A DNA stretch of 64,000 nucleotides from Pratylenchus scribneri (Eukaryota; Nematoda; Chromadorea; Rhabditida; Pratylenchidae), in the NCBI GenBank assembly GCA_030063045.1, contig JAQSEB010000054.1:806001-870000 (forward strand), read 5' to 3'. Position numbers and translations under genes: made by a program. Below the pieces are notes generated by a model that was given only the letters and a program-made list of their open reading frames with translations, had not been told where the DNA came from and did no database searches. How positions within the stretch are numbered: position 1 is the first letter of the stretch; each line of letters begins with the position of its first letter. Positions 35,090 to 47,100 of this stretch are shown here, in pieces.

Positions 35090-35586
35090 CCACCAGGTTA
35101 GAATAATTCCGCCTGGTGAACTTAGAATAATTCCGCCTGGCGAACTTAGAATAATTCCGCCTGGCGAACTTAGAATAATTCCGCCTGGCGAACTTAGAAT
35201 AATTCCGCCTGGCGAACTTAGAATAATTCCGCCTGGCGAACTTAGAATAATTCCGCCTGATGAACTTAGAATAATTCCGCCTGGCGAACTTAGAATAATT
35301 CCGCCTGGCGAACTTAGAATAATTCCGCCTGGCGAACTTAGAATAATTCCGCCTGGCGAACTTAGAATAATTCCGCCTGGCGAACTTAGAATAATTCCGC
35401 CTGTTTTAATTCCGCGTGGCGAACTTAGAATAATTCCGCCTGGCGAACTTAGAATAATTCCGCCTGGCAAACTTAGAATAATTCCGCCTGGAGAACTTAG
35501 AATAATTCCGCCTGGCGAACTTAGAATAATTCCGCCTGGCGAACTTAGAATAATTCCGCCTGGCGAACTTAGAATAATTCCGCCTA
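35090..35586 (+). repeat. 24-bp satellite array, about 20 units
   Basis: Same unit as at 11.7 kb, same orientation. A short spacer unit (CTGTTTTAATTCCGCG) near 35401 shifts the phase. The array ends about 180 bp upstream of the cyanase start. Confidence 0.95.
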
Positions 35587-35768
35587 TTTATCAAAGAAAT
35601 ATAATAAAAATGAAATGGGAGAAGACAAAATTAATCGCTGGGACTTCTCTGATCAAAGATTAGGAATTATTGGGATGGCTGGCTCCCAGATTAATTGAAT
35701 GGATCAGTATTTTCATTGATTTTTTTTTCTCCATTGCCCAAATCATTGCCAAAAAATAATTCATAAAA

Positions 35769-36328
35769 ATGAAAACAATATTTTCATCAAGAGAAGAAGT
35801 AACTGAGGAAATTCGGGCACAAAAAGTACGGCTAAATCTTAAATGGGCTAAAGTGGCCGAGGAATTGGGCCAAAGCAAAGAATGGATAACGGCAGCATGT
35901 TTGGGCCAAATGCAAATGAATGAAACGGAGGCGGACAAAGTGGTAATAAATTGAAATTGAATTCACCTCTATTTTCTATTCAGACTCAAATATTCAAACT
36001 TTCACCGGAGGCAAAATTATGGCTTCAAAAAGCACCAAATAGAGGAGCACAAATTGGACAAGGCCAAACAAATTTGGATCCACTCATTTATCGTTTCCAG
36101 GAGGTTCCGAAATTTCATTATAATATTTTAGAATTCAAATATTAAATTTAATAGGTTATCAACGTTTTTGGACCGGCATTGAAGGAATTGATCCACGAGG
36201 AATTCGGTGATGGAATAATGAGTGCAATTGACTTCAAAATTGATGTGCAAAGAGAAATCAACGAACAGGAGGGTGATCGAGTCAAAATGATTTGGTCCGG
36301 CAAATTCTTGCCATATAAGCGATTTTAA
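35769..36328 (+). CDS. Cyanate hydratase (cyanase)
   Basis: Exons: 35769-35942, 35984-36103 and 36155-36328 give 155 codons plus stop, the bacterial CynS length being 156. The N-terminal helical domain (REEVTEEIRAQKVRLNLKWAKVAEELGQSKEWITAACLGQM) is followed by the catalytic domain with DPLIYRFQEVINVFGPALK, HEEFGDGIMSAIDF and the terminal WSGKFLPYKRF. The three catalytic residues of bacterial cyanase (Arg, Glu and Ser) are all present, in YRFQE and IMSAIDF. The enzyme converts cyanate and bicarbonate to ammonia and CO2, detoxifying cyanate. Cyanases are rare in animals; those of plant-parasitic nematodes and spider mites are regarded as laterally acquired. Two short nematode-style introns show it is adapted to this genome rather than contaminating DNA. 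Confidence 0.95.
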
Positions 36329-37840
36329 TAATTTTTGCATAAATTCTGTTATTGTTAAAGTAATTAAAGTTGAATTTGAATAAATTTTGTTAAAAGGATT
36401 CTTTAATTTTTTCTCATTTCCTCCTTTCCCTTCTCAAAATAATTGTCAATTATTTCACTATGCCTTCGGCATCATTCCAAACTCAATTAAAGAAATAATA
36501 ACATGAAAATGAAAAGGCGACATAGAACATACTGTAACATTGAAAAGTCTAAAAAGTCCTTTACATTACAATTTGGCCTTTTTAAATTTTATAAAATTAA
36601 ATTTTTAAATTATATATCTTTGAGTGCAATAAACTTGATTTATTGAGAAAAGGCCACTAATTTTACAAATTATTTTAACATTTCAAAAAATTATAAAACC
36701 ACTTTTAGAGGACATTTAGAACTTTCAAATGGCATATCGCCTTCCCAAATTTGTTTCTTCCTTGTTGAGCTATGGGCAAATGAACGACTTCGGTACATTG
36801 AAATGACCTTTCTGATCTTTCCCACAAATCAACCCATTTGCTTTTCCTTGTTTCCGTTCTTCCTTACCTAATCCCAACCCAATTTTCAATCATATCCACC
36901 CCCAGATTTATGCCGTCGGCATTAACCAAATGAAAACATAAATCCACATCTCCGTTCACATGAACTCCGCGACACAGTGGCGCACTTTTCCACAGCAAAT
37001 ATAAAAATATAAAATAATTTTATGATCGCCCAAGCGAAAGGGGTCGTTCAAGGGATCAAATAGAGGGGACATGGGATTAGCCGGCGCCTTCCCTTTTTTT
37101 GTCACGCCCAACAGACGAGTTGCAAACTGCTGCTAAAGGGATGGGAAAGTTTGGAACTAAAAAAGGAGGGGAAAGGGATTGAACTCGCGCGGGATTCGGA
37201 CCGGATCATCGTTCTCGAGAAAGAGAAAGTCCCCTCTTTATTTTTGTCCCTCATTAAAATACATTAAATCCTTGATCCTTTTGATTAATTTTCCATCGCC
37301 TTAAATTCACAAAGCTAATCCGTCGAAAGTGAATGAACTTGTTGTTGGGATGGAAAGGTGGGATTAAAAGGGCACGCAATAAAAAGGCTCAAATCTTTTG
37401 GTGGTTGACCCAAACCCATTATCAGTAAGGATAGGAAAACGGGATTTTTAAAAAAAGCTTTTTTCAAACCTAATTTGTAATGTATTTGGCTAGTCAAAAT
37501 AATTAAAATTCATAGCTTTTATTTCCATTTTTAATGTCAATTTTATGTGCAAAACTATTAATGAACTTTTCACTTTTACAAATCAGAAATCAGTTGTAGA
37601 AATAAACAATTATTTTCGTTAATTTTAAATAAAATATGAAATTTTTTAATTTATTCTTTTTAATTATATAATTTTTTTTTTTATTTTTTTTTAATATTTA
37701 TTTTGCCCTCTTTAATATGCAAATTTTTGGCAATCAGTTTTATAATTATTTTCAAAAATGCTTTAAAATTTTGTCAAATTAAAAAGGCAATTTTTCTTAA
37801 GAAAATTTTCTGAAAGAAAATTCAACAATTTATTTTCCCA
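36329..37840. other. Spacer between cyanase and collagen
   Basis: Contains the cyanase 3' flank that is duplicated at 30.46 kb and half of a family C foldback element (about 36640-36790: GGACATTTAGAACTTTC, GGCATATCGCCTTCCC). From 36800 to 37840 I see no gene; 37640-37700 is almost pure A/T. Confidence 0.6.
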
Positions 37841-40346
37841 ATGCTTGGCTCTATCCCGATGGAATTACGCTTCACCGCATTTTTGGCCTCATCCATCAGC
37901 GGAATTGTTCTCCTCATTTCCATGTTTGCTATGATTCAAATTAAACAAGAAATCAACGAATATTGGAGGGAATTGGACTCGGAAATTGGCAAATACAGAG
38001 TCAGTTTAACAAAATTTATTAAAAATAAATTGGAAATTAATTCAATAATTCAAAAAAGTAAAAAAATAAAATATTATAAATTAAAAATAATAGGAACAAA
38101 CGGACGGAATGTGGAATGAATTGAGGGGAATACGGACAAGGACTAGGCGGCAGGCACAAAAGACATTTTCACTATCTGTGCCAATTGGAAGTGCTCCATC
38201 GTTTGGACGAAGTGAAGGCACTGCACCTTGTCAATGCGCAATTGGCTCGAAAAATAAATGCCCGGCTGGTCCAGCTGGTCCAAAAGGGATCAAAGGGAGG
38301 CGAGGAGAAAATGGCAAAGATGGAGTGCCGGGGATTGATGGAAAACGTTGGTTTTTTGAAAGAGGATATTATTAAATTGCCTAAAAGACTATTGAAATGC
38401 CCTAAAATGTTACAAAAACCCAAATAATTATAATAGATTATTGGTTTATCCTACATTCATAAATCATAAATACCCAATTGGATAGAGCTGATCAAGAAGC
38501 ATTAAATGGTATATAATTTGGTTATGGCTTGGTCAACAATGAAAGGGTATTAAACTGTTTAAACCACATTTTGGTTTAATGGTTCAAAACTAAGTTAGAA
38601 TTGGTAAGACCGAAGCCAAAATATTAATAAAAATGATGCTTATTAAAGAGATCTATGGATTGAATATAAGATTTATTAGTGTAGGATAAACTTCTGCTGA
38701 ACCGCTAAAATATTATCAACATTTCAATATTCGATATTTTTGCAACAAATTAAATAAATATTTCCATTTTTATATGACTGTTAATGTAATTAAAAATAGA
38801 TGCAATGGACATTCACATGGATTTGACCGGTCATATTGATCATTGTTATTATTGCCCTCCGGGTCCACAAGGTGCCATTGGGCCAACGGGAAAATTGGGC
38901 CCAAAGGGCATGAAGGTTGAAGGCTTAAATGGATTTTCTATTGGAAATTATTAATTAATTTGCCAGGGAGCAAACGGGCAAGCTGGACCAGATGGCAGAG
39001 ATGGTCAACCTGGAACACCAGGAGACCATGGTAATTCGGCAAAAATCGATTATTTTGAATTTATAAATTACCATAATTTTATGGCCAGATAAATTTTTGA
39101 GCATTTCAACATTTTTTAAATACTAACAATAAATATTTTTTTAACATTGGGTTGGGTTCAGCTCTTTCTTTAGTGAATTTTGATATCAAAATGATTGATC
39201 GAACAATGTTTAATTAGCGAGAAATTATGGCCAACAAACAAGCTTAATTTTAGCCTATTTTCCATTTATTTTTGGGGCATAATTTTATGCAATTTTAAAT
39301 TAAATTCAATAATTCTTTCTTTTATTAATTATTAAGGATTTAATTTACCCTCACAATCTAATATGCTTTTTTAGAGCAATCTAATATCAAAAAGATTTCT
39401 ATTTTTAGCTTTGCCTCTTTTTTGGCTGATTACTTTTTTGCTAAATTCGGCTTAAAAAAACAATTTTAATTTCTTTTTTTCAATTAATATTTTCTCTTTT
39501 AAAAAGCTCAAATTTAAGGTGCCCCAGGGCCTCCAGGTCAACCTGGCCCCATTGGGCCAATCGGTGAACGGGGCCGTGATTCGCAACAGCCAATCGGTCT
39601 AAATTCCCTTATAAAATTCATTTCAATCCCTGTTTAGGCCGCCCTGGTTCAAAAGGGCCCCGAGGGGCGATTGGTGAGCCTGGTCCCATTGGAAATCCAG
39701 GAATACCGGCACAAATTGGCCCACCTGGGGAAATGAAAGGAGAACCCGGAAAGAGAGGTGAAAATGGATTTTGAGAAAATAATTTTGCTGCCATTTTAAA
39801 GGAGCGCCCGGCCCAATTGGTTCCAAAGGACCGCCGGGCCCCGAAGGGCCAGAAGGAAAGCCAGGTAGAGTATAAATTTATATCTTTGGAGGAGTGTTTC
39901 GGAATTTTTATATTAAGCAAAACCGAGACTCATAAATATCTAAAGCTTTAATAAAATATGATTTTTTTAAAAAATATTAAATTGTTACAAAATGATAAAA
40001 AAAAACAATTTTTGATTTTAAGCTAAAATATGGGCGTAAACCCATTTGATTTACGTAAAAATTGACAATAATTCATATAAATATACAAGCCAATTCTATT
40101 ACTATTATTTTTAAGCAATTTTCGCCAAATAAAAAACTCCAATTTCAAAAAAATTAGAAACATTCTATTGAATTCAATTATTTTAATATTTGAATTTTGA
40201 ATCCAATTTCAACAGGTCCTGATGCTCATTATTGCGGATGTCCGCCTCCTCAATCATTGGTATCAATGCCAAACAACAACAAAAAGCCAGTCAATGAAGC
40301 AGCTTATCCATTTTATTATTTTGGACAGCGAAGAACAAGGCTATAA
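37841..40346 (+). CDS. Nematode cuticle collagen
   Basis: Exons: 37841-37999, 38094-38346, 38800-38915, 38967-39030, 39519-39596, 39638-39757, 39802-39864 and 40216-40346 give 327 codons plus stop. An N-terminal membrane-spanning signal anchor (ELRFTAFLASSISGIVLLISMFAMI) opens the Col_cuticle_N domain, followed by a furin-type basic site (RTRTRRQAQK). Gly-X-Y blocks are interrupted as usual: CPAGPAGPKGIKGRRGENG, then a Cys pair (HCYYCPPGPQGAIGPTG), then GPDGRDGQPGTPGDHG to GPPGPEGPEGKPGPDAHYCG. The C-terminal segment (CGCPPPQSLV to YYFGQRRTRL) is non-collagenous. It would be secreted by the hypodermis into the cuticle. Intron 2 carries repeat family A and intron 4 family B. The many introns are more than in typical C. 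elegans collagens. Confidence 0.93.
38436..38708 (+). repeat. Dispersed repeat family A, collagen intron 2
   Basis: Full-length copy with inverted ends TTGGTTTATCCTACATTC and GTGTAGGATAAACTTC, and the internal TTGGATAGAGCTGATCAAG. Confidence 0.75.
39143..39340 (+). repeat. Dispersed repeat family B, collagen intron 4
   Basis: Contains ATTGGGTTGGGTTCAGCTC, GATATCAAAATGATTGATCG and AATTATGGCCAACAAAC. Confidence 0.65.
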
Positions 40347-41133
40347 AAGTGTACAAAATATAATTAAATTGATTAGTGAAATCCCAAATCCGAATCCCAC
40401 TTTTTTTATTTATCCTTCCTTTCACATTTCAAAACAAAATCCTTTCCAAATGCTCAATAATTTCCATGGAAACGTACCCTCCTTTTCCTTTGCATATTCA
40501 ACATTTTCCCTCAAAATTTGTTTACATTATACATTCAGAATTTTATGCTAATATTTTTCTTTATCCAGAATTTTACATTTTATATTTTCAAAAATTAATA
40601 AAAAATGTTCATATATATTTTTCTATCCAATTTATGCCAATTCAAATTTTATTTGCTTTTTGCCGGTAAAAAAATTAATAATAATTTGAAGCCCACGAAG
40701 ATCTTCTCTGGCGCGGCGATGGGCAAAAGGACAAACCAGTTCAGAGCCAAAAATATTAAAAGGAGATGAGAATGGGAGCCAAACATAAAACAAGCCAAAT
40801 AGTGGACGGTCATCGGCGGCGGCCGGGGTCCGGCGAGGCCGAAGACTCATCCTTGGAAAAAAAATGAGGATTGCTTGTAGCCATGAGAATGCATAAAGGT
40901 GGAGGAGGGTTTAGTGAAGCGGCGGCTGGCTGGAAGCCCCCAAATATTCTTCGCAACGATTTTTGTAAAGGAAGCAAAGGAATGTGTGTGTGTCCCAATT
41001 CCCATAGACCCACAAATGTGCGCGCAATATCCGTGCGCGCATCTCCTCATTCCAATTTCCTTCAATATTTATTAATATTTTGTGAAAACTGAAAGAATTT
41101 ATTTCAATTTTAAGATTTTTAACCCTCGCTAAA
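40347..41133. other. Spacer between collagen and RIPOR genes
   Basis: AT-rich 3' flank of the collagen gene to about 40680, then a more GC-rich 300 bp likely to hold the RIPOR promoter. No exon seen. A TTTTAAG acceptor-like site ends 22 bp before the RIPOR ATG. Confidence 0.5.
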
Positions 41134-44100
41134 ATGGAGGAATTGAATGAGGCCAGAAAACAAGCTAAACGCTTTGGCCAACTTTTCCAATTGATTGGTG
41201 CTGGATTTTGGTAAGCCATTTTTTGAATAGAAGTGCCTACTTTTTAATTTAATGCTTTCAATTGCTGACAAAGTTTCTGGATATTTTTAGATAAATAGTA
41301 CAAAATTTATTTTAAAAATAACAATTAAAAAGACAATTTGATTTTAAACCAAACTGAATGATCAAAAAACACTTAGATTTATTCATTATTCTATTTTTCG
41401 CCTTATCTCAGTAATTTTTCAGCTATTTTCGAAGGAGAATATGAAAAATAAAATCCTAAAATTCCATCTTTGCCCAATTTGTCTTAAAAAATTAAATCAA
41501 AGGGTTCTAGAGAATATGATCCTAAAAATTTGATTTTTGCCATCGGCACTTATATCGTATACATACAGCAGTACAGTGATTTGGGGCAATCAGTCATTGG
41601 AAGAAAAATAAAAAATATTAAAGTTTATTAAAAGTCAATTTCCGCAATAATAATCCTTCGTTTCCCAAGGGAATATATTGCTTTGATCGAAGAGCAGCAT
41701 GATCAGCCAGAACAGCAATTGGAGGAGACGGAGGATGAAAGGCCAAGGAATGAGAATGGAGAAGAAGCCGCAGATGAAGATGTAATTGACAACAAACCAT
41801 CTTCCTCCTCCGCGTTCCCATTTCCCGTTCAATATGATTCACATTCGCACGATCAACCATTCGATGATAATCAAAAGCAGGTCTGCTTGGATGATTGCTT
41901 TTCCCATTCATTTATCCTACTTTTTTCAATTAATTTATTCTTTCAAATTTTAGCTAATAAATATGGCCCGATGGCCAACGGAATTGGAAAAGGGTGATCG
42001 CATGTTAATGGCTGAGAATCATCGACTTTATAAATTGCATGCCGAAAGATTGGCGAAATTGCAAAGAGATTATGCAAAATGGCGAATGAAATTGGAGAAA
42101 GGTGTGTCTCTGTTTTAAAGTAATTTAACAATTAATGAAGTCTCTACTAATCAAATTTCATTTTAATTTATGCGAATTTATCAGACGCATTTATTCATTT
42201 TATATAAACGTTAGAACGGTAGACATGAAGAATGCCTTAAAGTCCATCCCATTTAATCATTGAAATTCATTAATTCCTTCATTTTCAATTTCTTTCTCAT
42301 TTTTTTATTATCATTCCATTTGATCAAAAATTAATTTCTACTATTTAAATAGAATTCCGAATAATTCCATCTGGTCAATTTTTAGAATAATTCCACTTGT
42401 TTTAATTCCGCCTTGCGAACTTAGAATATTTCCGCCTTTTTTAATTCCGCCTGGCGTACTTGGAATAGTTCCGCCTGTTTTAATTCCGCCTGGCGTACTT
42501 GGAATAATTCCGCCTGTTTTAATTCCGCCTGGCGAACTTAGAATAGTTCCGCCTGGCGTACTTGGAATAGTTCCGCCTGTTTTAATTCCGCCTGGCGAAC
42601 TTAGAATAATTCCGCCTGTTTTAATTCCGCCTGGCGAACTTAGAATAATTCCGCCTGGCGAACTTACTTAGAATAATTCCGCCTGTTTTAATTCCGCCTG
42701 GCGAACTTAGAATAATTCCGCCTGGCGAACTTACTTAGAATAATTCCGCCTGTTTTAATTCCGCCTGGCGAACTTAGAATAGTTCCGCCTGGCGTACTTG
42801 GAATAGTTCCGCCTGTTTTAATTCCGCCTGGCGAACTTAGAATAATTCCGCCTGTTTTAATTCCGCCTGGCGAACTTAGAATAATTCCGCCTGGCGAACT
42901 TACTTAGAATAATTCCGCCTGTTTTAATTCCGCCTGGCGTACTTGGAATAGTTCCGCCTGTTTTAATTCCGCCTGGCGAACTTAGAATAATTCCGCCTGG
43001 CGAACTTACTTAGAATAATTCCGCCTGTTAAAGATAATGTTTTAGCTTGCTAGATGAGTTAAGCTTATAGAATTTTTTATAACAATGCCTAATTTAACCT
43101 TAAAATTTTGCGCGGAACAAAAGTTGTTAACTAAAGTAATTGCCACCATCCCGAAAATATTATATGGCCTCAAGAGGTTTCCCTACCTTTCCATTTTGGC
43201 CGCACACTTATGATCGAGTGAAACACCACATTTTTAGCAAATGCAATAAAAAAAGAAGGGAGGGGGTTTCGGCTTCTCAACTACCCTCCGATCCAAAACA
43301 ACTTGTTTTCGCATGCCGCAATAATTGCACCCTTCCTCTCTGCCTTTTCCTCCATCCTACATCCAAAAATTGCATTTCGCTCTTCCTCTTATGTTTCATG
43401 TTCCATCCACAATTTTGTTGCGCAATTTTTTATTTCCCAAAATTTTAATTTCAAATAGAAAATATTTATTTTTATTTTTTATTAAAAATTGTTGGCTAGC
43501 CAAATTTTGAATAATTCCATATCTAAGCAATCTTTTATGCTTTTAATAAGACTTTTTCCTTTGACTATATCTTTCAGGAGGAAAATTTGATAACTAAATG
43601 ACTGATCAAAAATTAATTAGCCAGAAGTTATGGCCAAAAAACAAAGCCCATTTATAGTCATATTTTTCCGCGTCAAAACTTTTTGAAATTTTTATTAAAT
43701 TCACTAATTCTTTCTTTAATTTGTTCATTCCAATTCCAAATCAGAGGCTATAAAATTGTATTATAATTTATTAAATTTAAAGGAGCTAATATCAAATGAA
43801 AAATAGATTTGATGCGCAATTTCAATCCATCATATTTCAAAATTGCCCATACATTGTACAATTTACCTTTTCATCCTTTCTTTCCATTTAATTTCTTCAT
43901 TTTGCTCCCATTTTTTGCTGACTAATCGTCTGCTTGGATGGAAGGATTTCGAATTTAGTATTCTGTGGATGATTTAGATGGTCCACGGAGATGGGGAAAA
44001 GCAAAAATACGGCCGATGATGAGCAATCCAAAAACAAAATGGCCAAACCAACAAGGGAAAATGTTGACCATAGATGAAGGCCCATGAAAATAACATTTTG

Positions 44101-47100
44101 TTTTTGGCCCATTTGTAAAAATAAAATAATTATTCCCTCCAATATATTTCCAAAAATTTTGCCTCAATTTTCATTTCTCAATTTTGCCCCTTTCTCCCAC
44201 TAAAAAACTCATTAAAATATTTTCCCTGGCCATCCTCATAATCTTTCTTGGCCGGCGCGGTCAAATTCTCGAGGACATTCCTCTCGAAATTTTGATGACT
44301 TTTTGCTGACCACATTGGCCCGCCAATGGCCGCGGTCATCCCACTTTCCTTTCCCCCGCGAGGTTTTCTAATCGGAAATGCAAACATGACCAGCCGGTCA
44401 CTCATTCCCATCCATCCATTCAAATTCAACTAAAATTCCATTTTCCTTGCCACATTGGCCGCCCCTAATCAAGAGAAAATTGAAAGATTTGTTCACCAAT
44501 TTTACATGGACAAATTTCATTAAACCTTTCATGAGAATACTCTAAAATGTCCTTTATATTTTGCTTTAAGCATTCATATCGAAAATTTTTCTTTTTAGGC
44601 CATATCAGAAAAGTGGCCATAAGGAAATTTTATGAATTTTGCAATTAGAAGAGGTATAGGGCAGGTTAGATTTAGGGCTAGGCAGGGATCTTTGGAATAC
44701 CGCTAAATTTGGCCACAATTTAGGGTCAAAAAATATTTTTTCAATTTCAACCTTTTCTCATCATTTCTCAATCCCAAATTTGGCCCGTTTTATGTCCTCT
44801 GTCAATTTTTTTCATGATAAATTATTATCTAAATTCAGTCCTTCCTCCCTATTCATTTCTATTCCAACTTGACCATGATTTATGGCCATAAAAATTGCCA
44901 CATTTTGGTCTTAAACTAAGCAAACAAGCAATCCATCATTTCCTTCTCGCTTCTCCCCTTTTCTTTCATTTCCTATTCTCATTATTGAACCAATTTATAT
45001 CCTCCGTCCCCCTCCACATCCCATCAATTGACTTTACTAATCTCTGTGGCTTTGGCCAATGCGGCTTGTTCCTTCTGCTGTGGCCTCTGGCCCCAATTGA
45101 ATGAAGATTAGCATCTCATCCATTTTCCATTGCCCCTTCAGGGCCTTCAGCATTAATAGAAATTAGCCGCGACCGCAGCAGATTGGTACGAATTGAAAAG
45201 GAGGGAAAAACGAAGGGGGATCAAGGTCGAAAGAGCCTTGGCCACAAGGGTTATGTGGGGACAAGCCAAAAGGAAATAAAGCGGAAAGGAAAATGGGGAA
45301 GAAGGATGACGGCGGTTGTTGAAAATTCATCGCGGTGGGGCCAAGGCCAACCACCCTCAACCACCTTCTTTTAGTACAGGTCAGCCTTTAGTATTGGTGG
45401 TGGTGGCCTTTTTGCCTGGCTGGCCACCACCAATGCAATTGGCAAACAAAAGCGCAACTCGCCGCCTCCCCCGCCAACCATTTTCCTCCACACTCATCTA
45501 TCATCAGCATTTTTGCTGGCAATGACCAACCCCAACATTCAGCGATGGTGGTCTTCGCCTCAAACTTTCCCTCCCTCACAAAAAGTAGCCTCAAATAAAT
45601 TAATGCCATCTCCAAAAAATTGCCTATACTGTGTTTAAAACTTATTTTGCCTGCAGCCGCATCCAATAAATATAGGCAAAAATTTTTGCGCCTCAAAATT
45701 GGCTCCTTCTAAAATAAATCAATCCCAAACCACTTTTTAATGTGAATTTATCCGGGAACCGGGAATTGGCATTTATTTTACATATATATCAGCATTTTTT
45801 TGATGCCAAAAATATGGCTAAATCACACTCCTAAAAGCTATCCCTGCTTAATCATAAATTTATCCTTATTAGTTTTATCACTAAGGCCAAGCTAATTAAA
45901 TGACGCCTCCCCCTTATTTTTATCTCAGAAATGCTAAAATTTGTTAAATTCCAATTTCTTATTTCCGTCAAATTAATTTCTTCATGTCCTTAAAGCATTC
46001 ATTCAATGGCCAAGTTCACTTTTTATTGCAAAAAAATTCAAAAAATTCCCTTTTTGTCGAAATCAATAGATGTCCTCCATCCAAATGGGTGTCTGATTGT
46101 TTTGTGGCGAACAACAATAGGGTTCTGGGCGAATGGACCAAATTCCCTATTGCCCCATTCCCAGTTCCCTATAGCACATTTTTCCCTTCCCAATCCCAAA
46201 ATGCCCAAACCCATTTTCCCCGAACACACACCTGTCTGTTTTGTGTTCCATTCTCCCCAGCCAAAATGTGCACCTTCCTCCTTCCAATCGTTATTCTTCC
46301 CTCGGGGGCACAATTTCCCCTCCGCGCATTTTCCTCCATCTAATTTTCCAATTCTTCCCTAAAATGTGCCCTTGTCCGTCCGTTCGCCTCATCTACTAGC
46401 GGAGAGGATAAACACGCCCTTGGAAAAAGCGGGAGGCACGAACATAACATTCTCATTTTATGAGGAAAATGAGCAGTGCGATCGATCGACTGGATGATGC
46501 AAATTTCTTCCCTTCTTCCCATTCCCTTTTCCTAGAATAATTGGCCAATTTGGCCTAAATGGGCAACATTTTAGCACCAAGGCCCATTCAATTGGCCATA
46601 TCTAGAGAAGGAAACAACCAATTTAGGAAGGCGATATGCCATTTAAAAGCCCAAAATGTCCTCAAAAAAGTGGCTTTATTCATTTGGCCATAGCCCAACA
46701 AGGAAGCAACCAATTCTTGAAGGCGATATGCCATTTAAAAACCCAAAATGTCGTCTAATAAGTGGCTTAATTAATTTTTTAAAATATTAAAAAAATTTGT
46801 AAAATAAGCAGCTTTTTCTCTAAAAATTCGGTTTATTATACTCAAAGACATAAAACATTTTTAAAGAGGTGGATTTCATAAATGTTTTATGGCCACTTTT
46901 ATGAGGAAGATTTAGGCATTCCAATGGTATATCGCCTTCTTAGATTGGTTATTACCTCGCGGCATTATGGACCAAAAGAATAGCATAGTGATAGCATAGG
47001 TAACAGGCGATGAAATGAACCTATGCGATCGATTGGCTGGACTATGCAAATTCCTCCCTCTTCCTTTCATTTTCCTTTAACAATTGGCCAATGTTGCTGA

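Larger units (their letters stand above)
33032..35768. other. Repeat-rich region between the EF-hand locus and cyanase
   Basis: Holds a foldback element (33090-33432), a family D element (33455-33615), a hairpin (34455-34563), one unassigned open frame (34079-34372) and a 24-bp satellite array (35090-35586). The cyanase promoter should lie in the last 180 bp. Confidence 0.6.

Noticed and set aside
35084..35594. GIILSSPG- and RNYSKFAR-repeat frames near cyanase
   Set aside because: Same satellite, read in different frames on the minus strand; not a protein gene.
44178..44429. 83-codon minus-strand frame
   Set aside because: Starts with a Met but has no domain, no splice sites in useful places and no matching neighbour; left out for lack of support.
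45984..46362. Two overlapping frames of about 119 codons
   Set aside because: Low-complexity Phe/Pro/Ser sequence within RIPOR intron 3, no splice context or domain; probably chance openness in C/T-rich DNA.
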